Below, in pieces: positions 52,608 to 62,539 of a DNA stretch of 64,000 nucleotides. How positions within the stretch are numbered: the first letter of the stretch is position 1; every line of letters starts with the position of its first letter. The DNA lies in the NCBI GenBank assembly GCA_009829735.1, contig CM020618.1, positions 35,998,894 to 36,062,893 on the forward strand, read 5' to 3'. The notes under the pieces are model-generated. The model saw only the letters and a list, made by a program, of their open reading frames with translations. It had not been told where the DNA came from and searched no databases. Made by a program: the position numbers and the translations under genes. The DNA is from Pyropia yezoensis (Eukaryota > Rhodophyta > Bangiophyceae > Bangiales > Bangiaceae).

Positions 52608-54170
52608 ATGATTTCATTCATGTTTCGATGTAAACTTCGCGTGTCAGGCGGTACTTAGCTACCACCCATTGAAGGGGCGCTCTAAACACCGTGTCATCCT
52701 CCTCATATTCACTATGGCTGGCCGGGGGACACCAATTCCATGAGACTGTGCAACACCGCACATCTCATGCCCCGCGTGTGCCCCCGGCTGGCTGCAACTG
52801 CCAACCTATCCTCCCCGCACAAGCCGCTTGCGGGTATTTGTCGGGTGTTCATTTTTGTCGGGTGCTAACGACAGCTATCTGATGGACAGCGCTTTTCTTC
52901 GCTATGCAAAGTAGAGGGTTGTCGGGATCCAGGCCTTTCGCCCAGTCCCCCAACATCGATACTCGCGTTGGCCCAACCTCATGCAGTTGCAAAATAGGAA
53001 CGACTGTCAACATAGCCAGTCTGGTAATGCAATACTAGCCCGACAACAACAGGGGTACGAGTGGCCCACCGCGGCCTGCTCGCTGTGCGTGTGATTCGTC
53101 GGTGCCGCCTTTCTTTATGGCCAAACGGCTGCCAGCCACCATAAGGACTACGGTGGCAGTGGCGGCGACACCTGCGGTGACCAGTGTGCGGGCGCCGGCA
53201 CGACTGTCACCGGCACGACTCGTTGCTACACGGCGGGCAGTCTGAAGGGACCCCGTTCCGCGGTGGCCAGCGGTGGTCGTGGAGGTCTCTGGGGTAGGCG
53301 GGAGGTCGGCAAGGAGGCGCCTCCCCCGCCGCCCCCCCCACTCGGCGCGCGCCATGGGGTGACTTTGGGCACCGGCGGCTTTGTAGGCTGCCACGACGGC
53401 CTTGGCGGGGGCCCGGCCGGTGATGGTGCCGTCTATGAAGCCGATGGGCGCGGCAGCAGTGGCGACGTGCCCGACGGGCTGACGCCGCTGGTTCTCGGCC
53501 GGTGGTCCCTCTGCCCTGCAGACGGGACGTTGGCCTACACGGGCGCGGCAAGGGCCACTGTGTGAACAGCTCCAACAATAGAACGCGGGCAATCCACTGT
53601 GATGTACGGAGAACTGTCACATGCGAGGTCTGTGCGATGCCAAACACGCATCCAGGAGCGCGGACCGCATGTATTTACGCGAACCCCGATACACATTGCT
53701 GTGTGAGCAACAAAGCATGCCATTATAAGCGACTGTGATACAGAGTAAAGTCTGCATTGCATGGCTCATGGAGCCACCCCCCTATTCATTGACGAACCAA
53801 GGCATGCCAGCACCGCGGTCCCTCGCGTTAGTTTCACGTCGGCCGTTCTTGTTGGGTATCATACCAGGGCTGGAAAGGGACACACAGTGTGGGATCACTA
53901 TAATGAAGACTTAAAGAAGAACTGCGCTGCCACTATGCTGGGAGTGGGGCTCTGATGCTGGGCGTGCGGCTCTAACAAACCGTGTTTCCTGATGTGGTCG
54001 CCTCAGCCCGAGGATGAGCAAGAAAAACTGCAGGATGCCGGTGCGCCACGCTGACTTCGCGGGAGAAGTGCCATCGTTCGATGTTCACGCACTCTCTTTG
54101 GACAGACGGCGTGGGATCCGACGAACATACTGGCACGGCAAAAACCTACGAAGTATCCCCCTAAAATTCA
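52608..54170. other. Intergenic between the two tRNA genes; one weak frame
   Basis: A minus-strand frame at 53035-53592 ends with a hydrophobic segment (TLVTAGVAATATVVLMVAG) followed by RLAIKK, which could be a tail anchor, but the upstream part has no recognisable domain or secure start. Not called as a gene. The remainder, 53600-54170, is balanced in composition and non-coding. Confidence 0.4.
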
Positions 54171-54282
54171 TGGAGACAGCGGGGCTTCCAACAAAGTAAG
54201 TGTTCGAACCCGCGATGGAATAGTCCAATCACATGTCGCTGTCGTCTTAAGTGTGACGCCTTAACCACTCGGCCATGCCTCC
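54171..54282 (-). tRNA. tRNA-Leu(UAA) with two insertions: anticodon loop (11 nt) and T loop (18 nt)
   Basis: Minus strand: acceptor GGAGGCA pairs fully with TGTCTCC (one A-T, one C-G, one G-T and four Watson-Crick pairs), discriminator A. D arm GCC-GAGTGGTTAA-GGC. Anticodon stem TCACA/TGTGA with CTTAAGA at the loop (UAA) and 11 extra bases, placing an intron at the standard 37/38 site. A long variable arm (TGGA-CTAT-TCCA) confirms a class II tRNA. T stem GCGGG (54213-54209) pairs perfectly with CCCGC (54183-54179), but the loop has 25 bases, TTCGA at the start and AAGC at the end; removing 18 gives TTCGAGC, the same mature loop as in tRNA-Ile. Total 112 nt minus 29 leaves 83, normal for Leu. 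Confidence 0.85.
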
Positions 54283-55245
54283 TCCTGCTTCGCGCGACAC
54301 GATGGATATATTTATATGACGACATAAAGTTTTTACTGTTGCGGGTCTACTTGGCGGAACTCCTCACTTTCACTTTGCATTCCAATTGGATCCCGCCCAG
54401 CTCTCTGCCCGATTGCCAGACACTCCTTTCGTTCCCGGGAACGAGCGTCTTCTTTCGTCACGCGCCCTTGCTCCCTTGCCAACGTCACCACCCCCTCCAC
54501 ACGGTGGTTGCCTCAGGGCCGCCGTCCCGCTCCCTAATTTGACCCTTCTGCGGCCTTGGTGGGCGTGGAGGAGAGCGTCCGGTCGTGGGTGGGACCAGGT
54601 CGTATGGTGGACACGAGTGTCAAGGGTGGCCAGGTGTCACAGAAGCAGTCTGTCATTGCAGCTGCTGTGCCTCCTGCGTGTTGCTCTTTGACAGGGCGTC
54701 GGGCGTCGGGCGTCTGGGAGCTTTGCGCTCTGGGCTAGCTCTGCCCACTTGTCGGCCTGTTCCCTTTCTACGGGGGTTTGGCGGTGTTGGTGTCGGCGTC
54801 GGCGTGTGCTCGCGACGGGCGCCGTGTTGGCGGTGGTGCCCTGCCGATATGGCTTCGCGTTGGAATTGGGGGCGCGCATAGCTCACGGGCGTGACGGGGG
54901 GGGTGGTGGTAGCTTTTCCCACCTCTTGCGTGGACGTGCAACGGTTGCGTTGGGGTCAGCGTCGCAGCCCTCAGCCGGGGCCCCTCGAACGAGCTGACCA
55001 GGTCGCGTCCTGTCTCGTCCACGCCGGAGCGCTCTGGCCTTTAATAGCTCGCACCCCGGCGTCGTCAGTCGTTTTCTCTTCCTCCCCATCTGCAAGCAGC
55101 AGCAGCCGGCGAGGTAGAGAGCCACTTCCCTTGCCGACTGTCTCGCTGTATCCCTGGTGCCCACGTGCTTTGCCCTCCATCTACCGCTTGTACTTCCCCC
55201 TTCCCCAGCCTCCCCCACCTTACCACCTTCACCATCTGCACGACC
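54283..55245. other. Intergenic, promoter side of the secreted Cys-module gene
   Basis: No gene supported. A TTTAATAG at 55040-55047 could be the TATA-like element of the gene starting at 55246. Confidence 0.45.
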
Positions 55246-56670
55246 ATGGCCACCAGCCGCCACGCCGCGCGCCTGTCCCTGGCCTCTGCTGTCGCAGCGG
55301 TCGCCGTCTCCCTGTCGTCCAGCCTCATGCCCGTCGTTGGCGATGGTGCCTCGTTTGTACCCCGCGTCCCCCTTGGCGTCCGGATGATCCGCGCGCTCGT
55401 GTCGGAGCATGACGAAGGCGCGCTGTCAACCTCTACCCGCACCGCGGGATCGGCTGACGATGGAAGTGCGGCTTTCGACGAGAGCAAGCTCATTCGCCTC
55501 GGTGATGTCGATGACAATGGAGCCGCGGACTATGCGTACGTGAGCAACTCGGCGCTGCATATGTTCCTGTTTGACACGGATGGGACGGTGACGTCTCACC
55601 GGGCGGTGACGCTCAGCTCACTCGCTGCAGACCCTGCGAAGGAAGAACCTGATACTCCCGCGTCGCAGGTGCGCAAGGCTCTTAGTGCGTCGTCCAAGAT
55701 GTCAGTGACTGTGGCGGGTAAGGCCAACAAGGAGGCTGAGTCTGAGGCGCTCAAGGTCGACGCCAAGGCCGCCGCTCCCGCGACCGCCGTGAAGCAGGAG
55801 GTCAAGGATGAGGCCAAGAAGGCTTCCAACGAGTCCACGGACATTTCCACAGTTGGGCGTGTCGCCAAAGCGGCCGCGGGCGAGGATCTTAAGGCCGAGG
55901 CCGCCAAGGCGGACCGCGACACTGCCGGTGCGTCGGATGACGACTTGCGTCGCGAGGAGCCCGCGGCGGGCCGCCGTAAGCTCTCTTCTGTTCCTTCCCT
56001 GGAGCGCGCGGCGATGGCGACTGACACCCTCCTGGTGCGCCGGTCGTCGTCGACGGATGGTTGCCTCTTCACGGCTACCGAGTGCGAGTGCGACCTGAAG
56101 TCGGCTGTGACGGGCTCGGGCACGTGCTTCACCCACACTCGCTCTTCCAGTGGCATGGATGTTTGCACCGAGCGCGACTGCGCGGCGTCGTACGTATGCA
56201 TGTGTGGGGGCTCACAAAAGTGCTCCCGCTCTACCGACACTGTTCTGGCCTGGGCCGCCATGTCTCCTCAGCCGGCCCGGGCGCCACCACTTGGTGCTGG
56301 CGAGTCTTACTGCTCGCAGCAGACGTCATCGCAGACCACGACCACTCTCATTGGCCCCATGCCGACTCCCAAGCCGACGCCCCCGCCGGCGGGCTGCGTC
56401 TTGGACGGCTCGCAGTGCACTTGCGGCCGCGGCCGCCAAACTGTTTGTGCTTCCCACGCTGGCGTCGACTCGGCCGGCCGCAACGTGTGTACCACTCGCA
56501 GCTGCATGGACAGCTACCAGTGCGACTGCGGCGGCTCCAGCTTGTGCGAGCACCACGACGTGACGAACGAGTTTTGGGCCCTTGGGGGGGCCGCAGCGGG
56601 TGGACAATTCTACTGCGACCTCTCCAGTAAGACCACGACCGTCGCCACATGCCTCACGAACTGCGTCTAG
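55246..56670 (+). CDS. Secreted protein with two tandem Cys-rich modules
   Basis: 474 residues from the ATG at 55246. Residues 1-34 are a signal peptide (LASAVAAVAVSLSSSLMPVVG). VSEHDEGALS then GDVDDNGAADYAYVSNSALHMF resembles a short FG-GAP/EF-like stretch. Residues 140-265 are charged and helical (KVDAKAAAPATAVKQEVKDE), with an RRK site that could be proteolytic. Two modules follow, residues about 270-340 and 410-474: CxCxC-type starts (TECECD; SQCTCG), CTERDCAASYVCMCGG versus CTTRSCMDSYQCDCGG, and a matching C-terminal piece (KCSRSTDTVLAW; LCEHHDVTNEFW). The DNA of the modules has diverged, so the Cys pattern is conserved at protein level. A Thr/Pro linker separates them. Probably an extracellular matrix or wall protein; no family recognised. 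Confidence 0.75.
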   Translation: MATSRHAARLSLASAVAAVAVSLSSSLMPVVGDGASFVPRVPLGVRMIRALVSEHDEGALSTSTRTAGSADDGSAAFDESKLIRLGDVDDNGAADYAYVSNSALHMFLFDTDGTVTSHRAVTLSSLAADPAKEEPDTPASQVRKALSASSKMSVTVAGKANKEAESEALKVDAKAAAPATAVKQEVKDEAKKASNESTDISTVGRVAKAAAGEDLKAEAAKADRDTAGASDDDLRREEPAAGRRKLSSVPSLERAAMATDTLLVRRSSSTDGCLFTATECECDLKSAVTGSGTCFTHTRSSSGMDVCTERDCAASYVCMCGGSQKCSRSTDTVLAWAAMSPQPARAPPLGAGESYCSQQTSSQTTTTLIGPMPTPKPTPPPAGCVLDGSQCTCGRGRQTVCASHAGVDSAGRNVCTTRSCMDSYQCDCGGSSLCEHHDVTNEFWALGGAAAGGQFYCDLSSKTTTVATCLTNCV

Positions 56671-57677
56671 GACGCTGCTGAGTTGGGCCGGGCTGGGCGG
56701 CGAGCTGCTGTGTGAATGTGAGCGTGAGTAGAGGCATGGGTTTCACGTGAGCCGGGCCAGGTGCTGCCCCGTGTATATAGCTATTGAGGCCGAGGCCGGT
56801 TGCTTCGCATTGTCATTGACATTTGCGCCGTTGGTATGGGTGTGTGTGCTGGTTTAGATATCTTGTAGGGTGTCAGTAGGCACGCAACAGTACTTGCTCT
56901 GTGGTCAAGCGTACTGTTTGTCCATTTCGTACCAGCTATTTTCCAGAGAACTATCTGGTACGTCCTTCCCCCACCACCCAAAGCGCCAACAGCACGAGGC
57001 GATGGGCGAGCCCGGGCGCCGGCGCCGGCGTTACCGTCCCCACCGTCGCTCCTTTGTCGCCGCCGCCAACGCCGCCGCCACTGCTCGCACCGCCACTGCC
57101 CGCATCGCCACCCGTCCACAACAAGCCACCGCCCGTCGCCTACGCCCGCCGCCGCACCGCTGCACCATGTGAGCAGTGGTCACCGTCGCTACCCGTGCGC
57201 GGATGGCCCCCTGGCCGTCGGCATCGGCGCGCGAAACAACCCCCTCCCCCGTCGCCGCAGCTTGGCCTCGTCCGCGTCACGGCCGTCGAGGGACTCGCCC
57301 CCTCCCCCTGGCCTCGTCGTCATCGTCGACCGTGTTACGGCTGTAACGGACCGACGATGGTGCATCTCGCGAGGTAGCGGAGCTGACCGCAGAACCGGTC
57401 ATAGCAGTTGACCAATCATACGGAGCTCTGGGTTGAGTTTTTTTTTTTGTTGAGCACGAGAGCCAATGACAGGCCAACGAACCTGGGCCCTGTTCCCGGT
57501 CTTAGCGAAGATCCCACGTGTCTGATTCAATATCTCCCAGGTGTGTGACACCGTGCGGCGACGGCGCCCGCTGGAACTCTGCCGCGCTCCCCTTGCTGCA
57601 TGCCCGTACCCCCTCTCTCCACCTCGCACCTTCCGTCCGTGTTTGTACCGAGCCGGTGAGCGACTTGCTCGGCCGCC
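56671..57677. promoter_or_regulatory. Intergenic region upstream of the COG0523 GTPase, with two CCAAT boxes
   Basis: CCAAT pentamers stand at 57412-57416 and 57463-57467, 211-266 bases before the GTPase start. A T run of 11 lies between them at 57438-57448. The part 57000-57330 is Pro/Arg-coding simple sequence in several frames and is not called a gene. Confidence 0.4.
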
Positions 57678-59279
57678 ATGGCTACTTCTTTTGTTGCGGC
57701 CGCTGCGGCCGGCAGCTTTGCGCCTCGCCGAGCCGCTTCCGCCGTGTGTGGCCGCCCACGAGGTCTGGTATCGCCCGCGTCGGCCGTTGGCCATCGCTCC
57801 GCCGCCATCCTGCGCATGCGTGTTGACGATGTTGGTGCCGATGAGTCTCCTTCCGTTGACGCCAAGGCCCTTGCGGTGGACGCAAAGGCAGGCTCCGGCA
57901 AGGAGGAGTTGGAGCCATCTGCTCTGGACGTCTTCCAGCACGTCTTTGACCAGGACGATGACGAAGCGGAGGGTGCCGGTGATAGGACCACTAAGCTATG
58001 GTCCCGCGCTCCCGCGGACGATGGCGCCTATGACGAGACGGCGGCGGTCGTGTCAAGTGGCGATGCGGCGGTGGCGGACGAAATTCTCGCCGCCATGCCT
58101 ACCTCTGGTTTGCCCGTAACGGTCGTCACAGGCTTTTTGGGAAGCGGCAAGACTACCCTTCTCAACTGGATTCTAACGCAAGAGCACGGCCTGAAGGTGG
58201 CGGTGCTTGTCAATGAGTTTGGCTCCATTGACATTGACTCACAGCTGGTCAAAGCGGGCGACTGGTCGACCGACGACGACACTTTGACGCTTTCCAATGG
58301 CTGTATCTGCTGCTCCATCAACGAGTCGTTTGTCGCGGCCGTGCAAAAGATCCTGGACAAGGAGGACAAGTTTGACTATCTGGTCATTGAGACGTCGGGC
58401 GTTGCCGACCCGGTGCCAGTTCTAAACTCATTGATGGTGGGCGAGCTGGAGGAGCGCGTTCGCGTTGATGGCATCCTCACTGTTGTCGATGCGGATAACT
58501 TTGACAACAAACTGTTTGAGACTTCTGAGACTGCCATCAGCCAGCTGCTGTCGGCGGACACTATCCTTCTGTCGAAGACGGACATTGCGGACCCAGAGTC
58601 AGTCGAAGCCGCGACCGCCTTCCTCCGCAAGGTCCGCCCGGCCGCGCGGGTGCTCAAAAGCCAGCGTGGCCGCGTTCCTCTGCACCTCATCCTCGACACG
58701 CGCATGCGGATGGCCGGGGCGGCTGAGGCGGCTGCGTCGGCCGACACCCAGGGCGCTGCGCACGGTGAAGCTGGAAACGTCTGTGACGATGCCTGTGACG
58801 GCGATCATTCGCACGACCATGACCACTCGTCACACGAGCACGCTCACGGCGAGGAGGGCCACGCCTGTGACGACTCGTGCGATCACGATCACGACCATTC
58901 GTCTCACGCGCCCGCAGCGCCGTCCCACCTCGAGTCAGACGGCTTCATGTCGGCCTCCTTCACGTCTACTGTCCCGCTGTCGGCGGAGACATTCATGAAT
59001 GACTTCTTGCAACGGCTTCCTCGCGGGGTGTATCGCGCCAAGGGCCTGCTCTCTTTTGATGACTACCCGCAGCGCTACATCTTCCAGCTGTCAGGTCGGC
59101 GCTACCAGTTTGAGGAAGACGACTGGCCCGAGGGGTCGGACAAGGTTAGCCAGCTGGTGGTGATTGGCCGTGACCTGGACATTGATGATATGCGGAGCCG
59201 ACTGGACTCGTGCCGACTGGGGGTGGCTCGAGAGGCCGAGGTACAAGTCGACGCGCCGGCGGCACCGTCAGCGGCCTGA
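57678..59279 (+). CDS. Plastid-type COG0523 (CobW/ZNG1 family) GTPase metal chaperone
   Basis: 533 residues. Residues 1-47 are Ala/Ser/Arg-rich without acidic residues, consistent with a transit peptide. The G domain has VTGFLGSGKTT (Walker A, 151-160), NEFGSIDID (G2), CICC (209-212, the CxCC metal site), ETSGVADP and SKTD (299-302, G4). The CobW C-terminal domain spans about 420-510 (FMSASFTST, then RGVYRAKGLLSFDD). Between them residues 369-410 form a His/Asp/Cys-rich metal-binding region (HSHDHDHSSHEHAH). COG0523 proteins use GTP to deliver metals; ZNG1 hands zinc to methionine aminopeptidase, and plastid members are proposed for zinc. An extra acidic N-terminal region (residues 50-135) precedes the G domain. 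Family certain; client inferred only. Confidence 0.9.
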   Translation: MATSFVAAAAAGSFAPRRAASAVCGRPRGLVSPASAVGHRSAAILRMRVDDVGADESPSVDAKALAVDAKAGSGKEELEPSALDVFQHVFDQDDDEAEGAGDRTTKLWSRAPADDGAYDETAAVVSSGDAAVADEILAAMPTSGLPVTVVTGFLGSGKTTLLNWILTQEHGLKVAVLVNEFGSIDIDSQLVKAGDWSTDDDTLTLSNGCICCSINESFVAAVQKILDKEDKFDYLVIETSGVADPVPVLNSLMVGELEERVRVDGILTVVDADNFDNKLFETSETAISQLLSADTILLSKTDIADPESVEAATAFLRKVRPAARVLKSQRGRVPLHLILDTRMRMAGAAEAAASADTQGAAHGEAGNVCDDACDGDHSHDHDHSSHEHAHGEEGHACDDSCDHDHDHSSHAPAAPSHLESDGFMSASFTSTVPLSAETFMNDFLQRLPRGVYRAKGLLSFDDYPQRYIFQLSGRRYQFEEDDWPEGSDKVSQLVVIGRDLDIDDMRSRLDSCRLGVAREAEVQVDAPAAPSAA

Positions 59280-59539
59280 CCACGGATGTGGACGGCGTCG
59301 GTGGGGTGGTGTGAGCGTAAGCGTAGTGGTATTGCGGAGTGTGGGATGGCTTGCGTTTGTTCTGTATCATTCTTTTTCTTTGGATGAATGTCCACCGAGT
59401 CCGCATCGCTGGTGCTCGGCGTCAGCCTCTGCCCAGTACGGCGTCGGATGTGGTTTTCCTACGTAGCGTTGATCCCCTGCGAGACACTGAACTGCACGCA
59501 TTACCCCAAGCAGCTCTCCACGTGTGTTTCCCAGTATCT

Positions 59540-61992
59540 TCACGCGCCCCCCGCTGCATCTATTACATTAAAGCCCCCCGCGCGCACGTCCCCCGCCCCC
59601 CCATGGGGTGTGGCCCACCCCCCCCCCCGGCCGTCACCCACTACGTCCTCTTCCCCTGCCGCGCACATGGACAGTTGCTCCCGCACGCGCGTCCAATCAA
59701 TCTTTTCCTCCAGCGGGGGCGGTTGCCCCCGCAGTGCAGCGCCGGCGCGTTCCCGCAGCCCCGCCGATAAGGGAAGCTGAGGGGGTAGCCCTCGCTCTTG
59801 GATGATATCCCCACGGGGGGTCACGTACGAAGCAACCGTGACGACCAGTCCCGAGCCGTCCGACAGGCCAAACACACCTTGGATGACGCCCTTGCCATAC
59901 GACCGCCCGCCAGCGAGAACAGCGCGGCAATTGTCCCGGAGGGCGCCGGCTAGCACCTCGGACGAGGACGCGGAGTGGTCGTCAAGGAGCACCACCAGCG
60001 GAGCGGACAACGGCACCACCACCCCGCGGCCGGGGGGGACGGCTGCCGATGCCGCGACGGAGCCAGTGGGAGCAGCACTGGCCGAGAGAGCGCGGCCGGT
60101 CAGCCCCCCGCCGCGGCGCACACCCGGCTGCGTCTGCTCTTGCGCGGCGGGGGTCGCCGGCGCCTCGTACCCCACCACGTGCCCCGTGAACGTTTCTGAA
60201 GCACCCGACTTATCCACAACCGTTGCCGCTGGGGTGCCATCCCCGTCGAGAAGCCCCGCTAGGTCGAGGGCACCCTCAAAAACCCCCCCTGGGTTGCCCC
60301 GTAGATCCAGCACGTAAGCATCAGCGCCCGCAGCCGCCAGCCGCTGAAATGCCGCGCCGGTGTCGGCAGCCGCCGAAGCGTTAAACTCGGATAGTCTGAC
60401 GACGCCGACAATAGGGGCGGTGAGAGAAGCGGCGGGAGGGAGAAGGGTGGAAGTGACGGCTGACGTCGACGCGAACTTGCGTGTCAGCGACACGGTGGTC
60501 GTGGGCGTGTCGGGGGGGGGGGGGCGGGGGCGCTGGACACCAAGTCGGCAGGCGAAGCCGCGGCGGAAGTCTTGGTCCCAAGAGGTGGTGTGGCAACAGG
60601 AACAACCGCCGGCGGGCGCGCATAGGAGACGTTCAGCAACCCCTCAGCAGGTCCCTGCATGCGAGTTGCCGCTTCCCACGCCGACATGTTCGCCGTCGAC
60701 ACCCCATCAATGGTCATGATCACATCAGACCGGCGGAGACCGGCCAAACCAGCGGGTGAATCCTTGGGCGGCGGCGCCGCCACGTACAGCCGCGAGGGGG
60801 CGGCGGAAGCATCGCCGCCGCCGCTGCTGCTGCTGCCGCTCGCCGCCGTCGACCCGTTAGCAGCGGCAGTTGCAGCGACTGGCGACGGCGCGGCAACACC
60901 CGCGTCCCCCCCCCCTCCCTTGGTGGGCAAGAGCATCAGGCCGAGCCCAGTTACATCGTACTTGGACAGTGCGGCCATCCCGTCGGGTGTCAAGAGCCTC
61001 GTGTACGGGTCGCCAAGCGTCTTCAACATCCGCCGGGCAGCAGCATAAGTGGCGGTGCGGGACCCACCCAGAGGTGTTGACGCAGCCTTGCGCCGCTGAT
61101 CTGCCCAGGCCGGCGCGTCACGGAGGGTAAGGTAATACCGGTCAATGAGCGCCCAAACTTCGTCAAGCAGCGCGTGCTCCTTATCCAGAGGGGGGGGAGT
61201 GGGGGCAGGCGCCGTCGCTACCGCAGGCGCGACGGATGTCGGAGCAGACGAAAAGTCGTCTGGTGCTCGGGAGTCCACGGATTCGGCAGTGGCGGGCGCA
61301 GCGGCAGGCACAGCGGCGGGCACAGCTACTTCAGTGCGCTTAAAAGCAGCAGAAGTGGGCGCAGCAACGGCAGAGGGCTCGAGTGCATCAGCGGATGGAG
61401 CAGAAACAGCTGTGGGCTCAGGAGCGGCAACGGACGGCGCAGCGATAGGGGGAATACCCACTTCCGCCCGGTGCGCCGCCATTGGCACCGACGCAGCGGC
61501 CGCCATGGCAGCGTCCGCAGCGGCAGTAGCCGCGTCAGCCGCAGTGGCCGCCGCCTCGGCGGCAGCGATGGCCGCGTCGGCAGCGGCCATGGCCGCCTCA
61601 GCCGCGTCCAGTGCACTCCCCTTGGTAAAGGTCGCCACGGATGTCATGGGGGGGTCCAGCACACTGCCTGCCGATGCGGTAGCCTCCATCACCTCTGCAC
61701 GCGCGGCAGGCGGGGACGGAAGCACCGCCGTCCCCATCCCGCCCCCCCCCGACGTGACGGCCGCCAGGCTGATAATCCCCGCCGCGAGCGCCGCCGCACC
61801 GCCGCCGCCGCGGGCAGCCGAACGCCGCGGCGGGGGAGGTGCAGGCGGTCGCCCCTCCGGCCCAGATGCCATGGATGGGCGCTGCTGCAGGCGACGGCAG
61901 GGGCGCAGGTCGGCGCGGCGGAACGAGCGCAGCGGGGCGGGCGGGAGAAAGGCGGGCAGGGGAACGGGGCGATCTCGCGGGGGAAGAGTCAT
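59540..61992 (-). CDS. ctpA: C-terminal processing protease CtpA (S41, PDZ), plastid type, with an apparent frameshift in a poly-C tract
   Basis: From the ATG at 61992. The leader is Arg/Pro/Ala-rich and is followed by a hydrophobic segment AAALAAGIISLAAVTSG, which suits a bipartite thylakoid signal. A long Ala-rich spacer and then KEHALLDEVWALIDRYYLTL, a PDZ domain (LYVAAPPPKDSPAGLAGLRR, MTIDGVSTANMSAWEA), and after the break the S41 domain: DLRGNPGGVFEGALDLAGLL, the nucleophile Ser in DDHSASSSEVL and the Lys in GRSYGKGVIQGVFG. Such proteases trim the C-terminus of photosystem II protein D1 in the lumen. The PDZ frame meets a 13-base poly-C (60512-60524) and the S41 frame resumes offset by one base, so one base is missing or extra there. 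Most likely a homopolymer error in the assembly. Confidence 0.85.
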
Positions 61993-62099
61993 CGTGAATG
62001 GCAGTAGAGAGGGATGCGGACGACAGCAGAGAAGAGACTGAAGGGGGGGTTGCGTGATGAGGAAGACAAAACGTGGACACGGTGGGCGATAGAGAAGAG

Positions 62100-62200
62100 G
62101 GGACGCTCGTAGCTCAGTGGTTGGAAGGGACGGTGGTCGGGCGGAGCGGGGAGATTGCATGTACTGTACTGAAACAGTACATTCTCTGTACATGCAGGCT
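62100..62200. promoter_or_regulatory. Divergent promoter region with a 15-bp interrupted palindrome
   Basis: GCATGTAC (62157-62164) pairs with GTACATGC (62188-62195), and inside it TGTACTG (62165-62171) pairs with CAGTACA (62175-62181), with a 6-base bulge TTCTCT. Just upstream, 62108-62124 (CGTAGCTCAGTGGTTGG) resembles a tRNA D arm, but no full tRNA can be completed. The gap between CtpA (minus) and Yos1 (plus) must hold both promoters. Confidence 0.4.
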
Positions 62201-62539
62201 GCGGGATCCGGCTGCAAGGACACACTGGAAATGCACCACTCGTAAAGTATTTCGTGTGGCCACTTGAATAAGTCACGAACGTGCAACTGTCACCAAGGCG
62301 TGGCGCTCTCTCTTCTCCCCCGGACTCTGCCGCTGTCGACACGCAGAGCGGGCGGGTCCGCATGTGGGGCCGGCAGTGCTCCCTGGCTGCAGTGCACTTC
62401 GTTTCATCCTCTCGCCTTCTATTATTCCTTCGTCCTAGCTCCACCAGGCCCTGTTGGCGGTGTTTGCTTGCGTGCCAACGTTCAGGCAGGCGGCCGTTGC
62501 CGCGACGCCGCGGCTGCCGTCTTCGCGTCGGCCGCCGCC

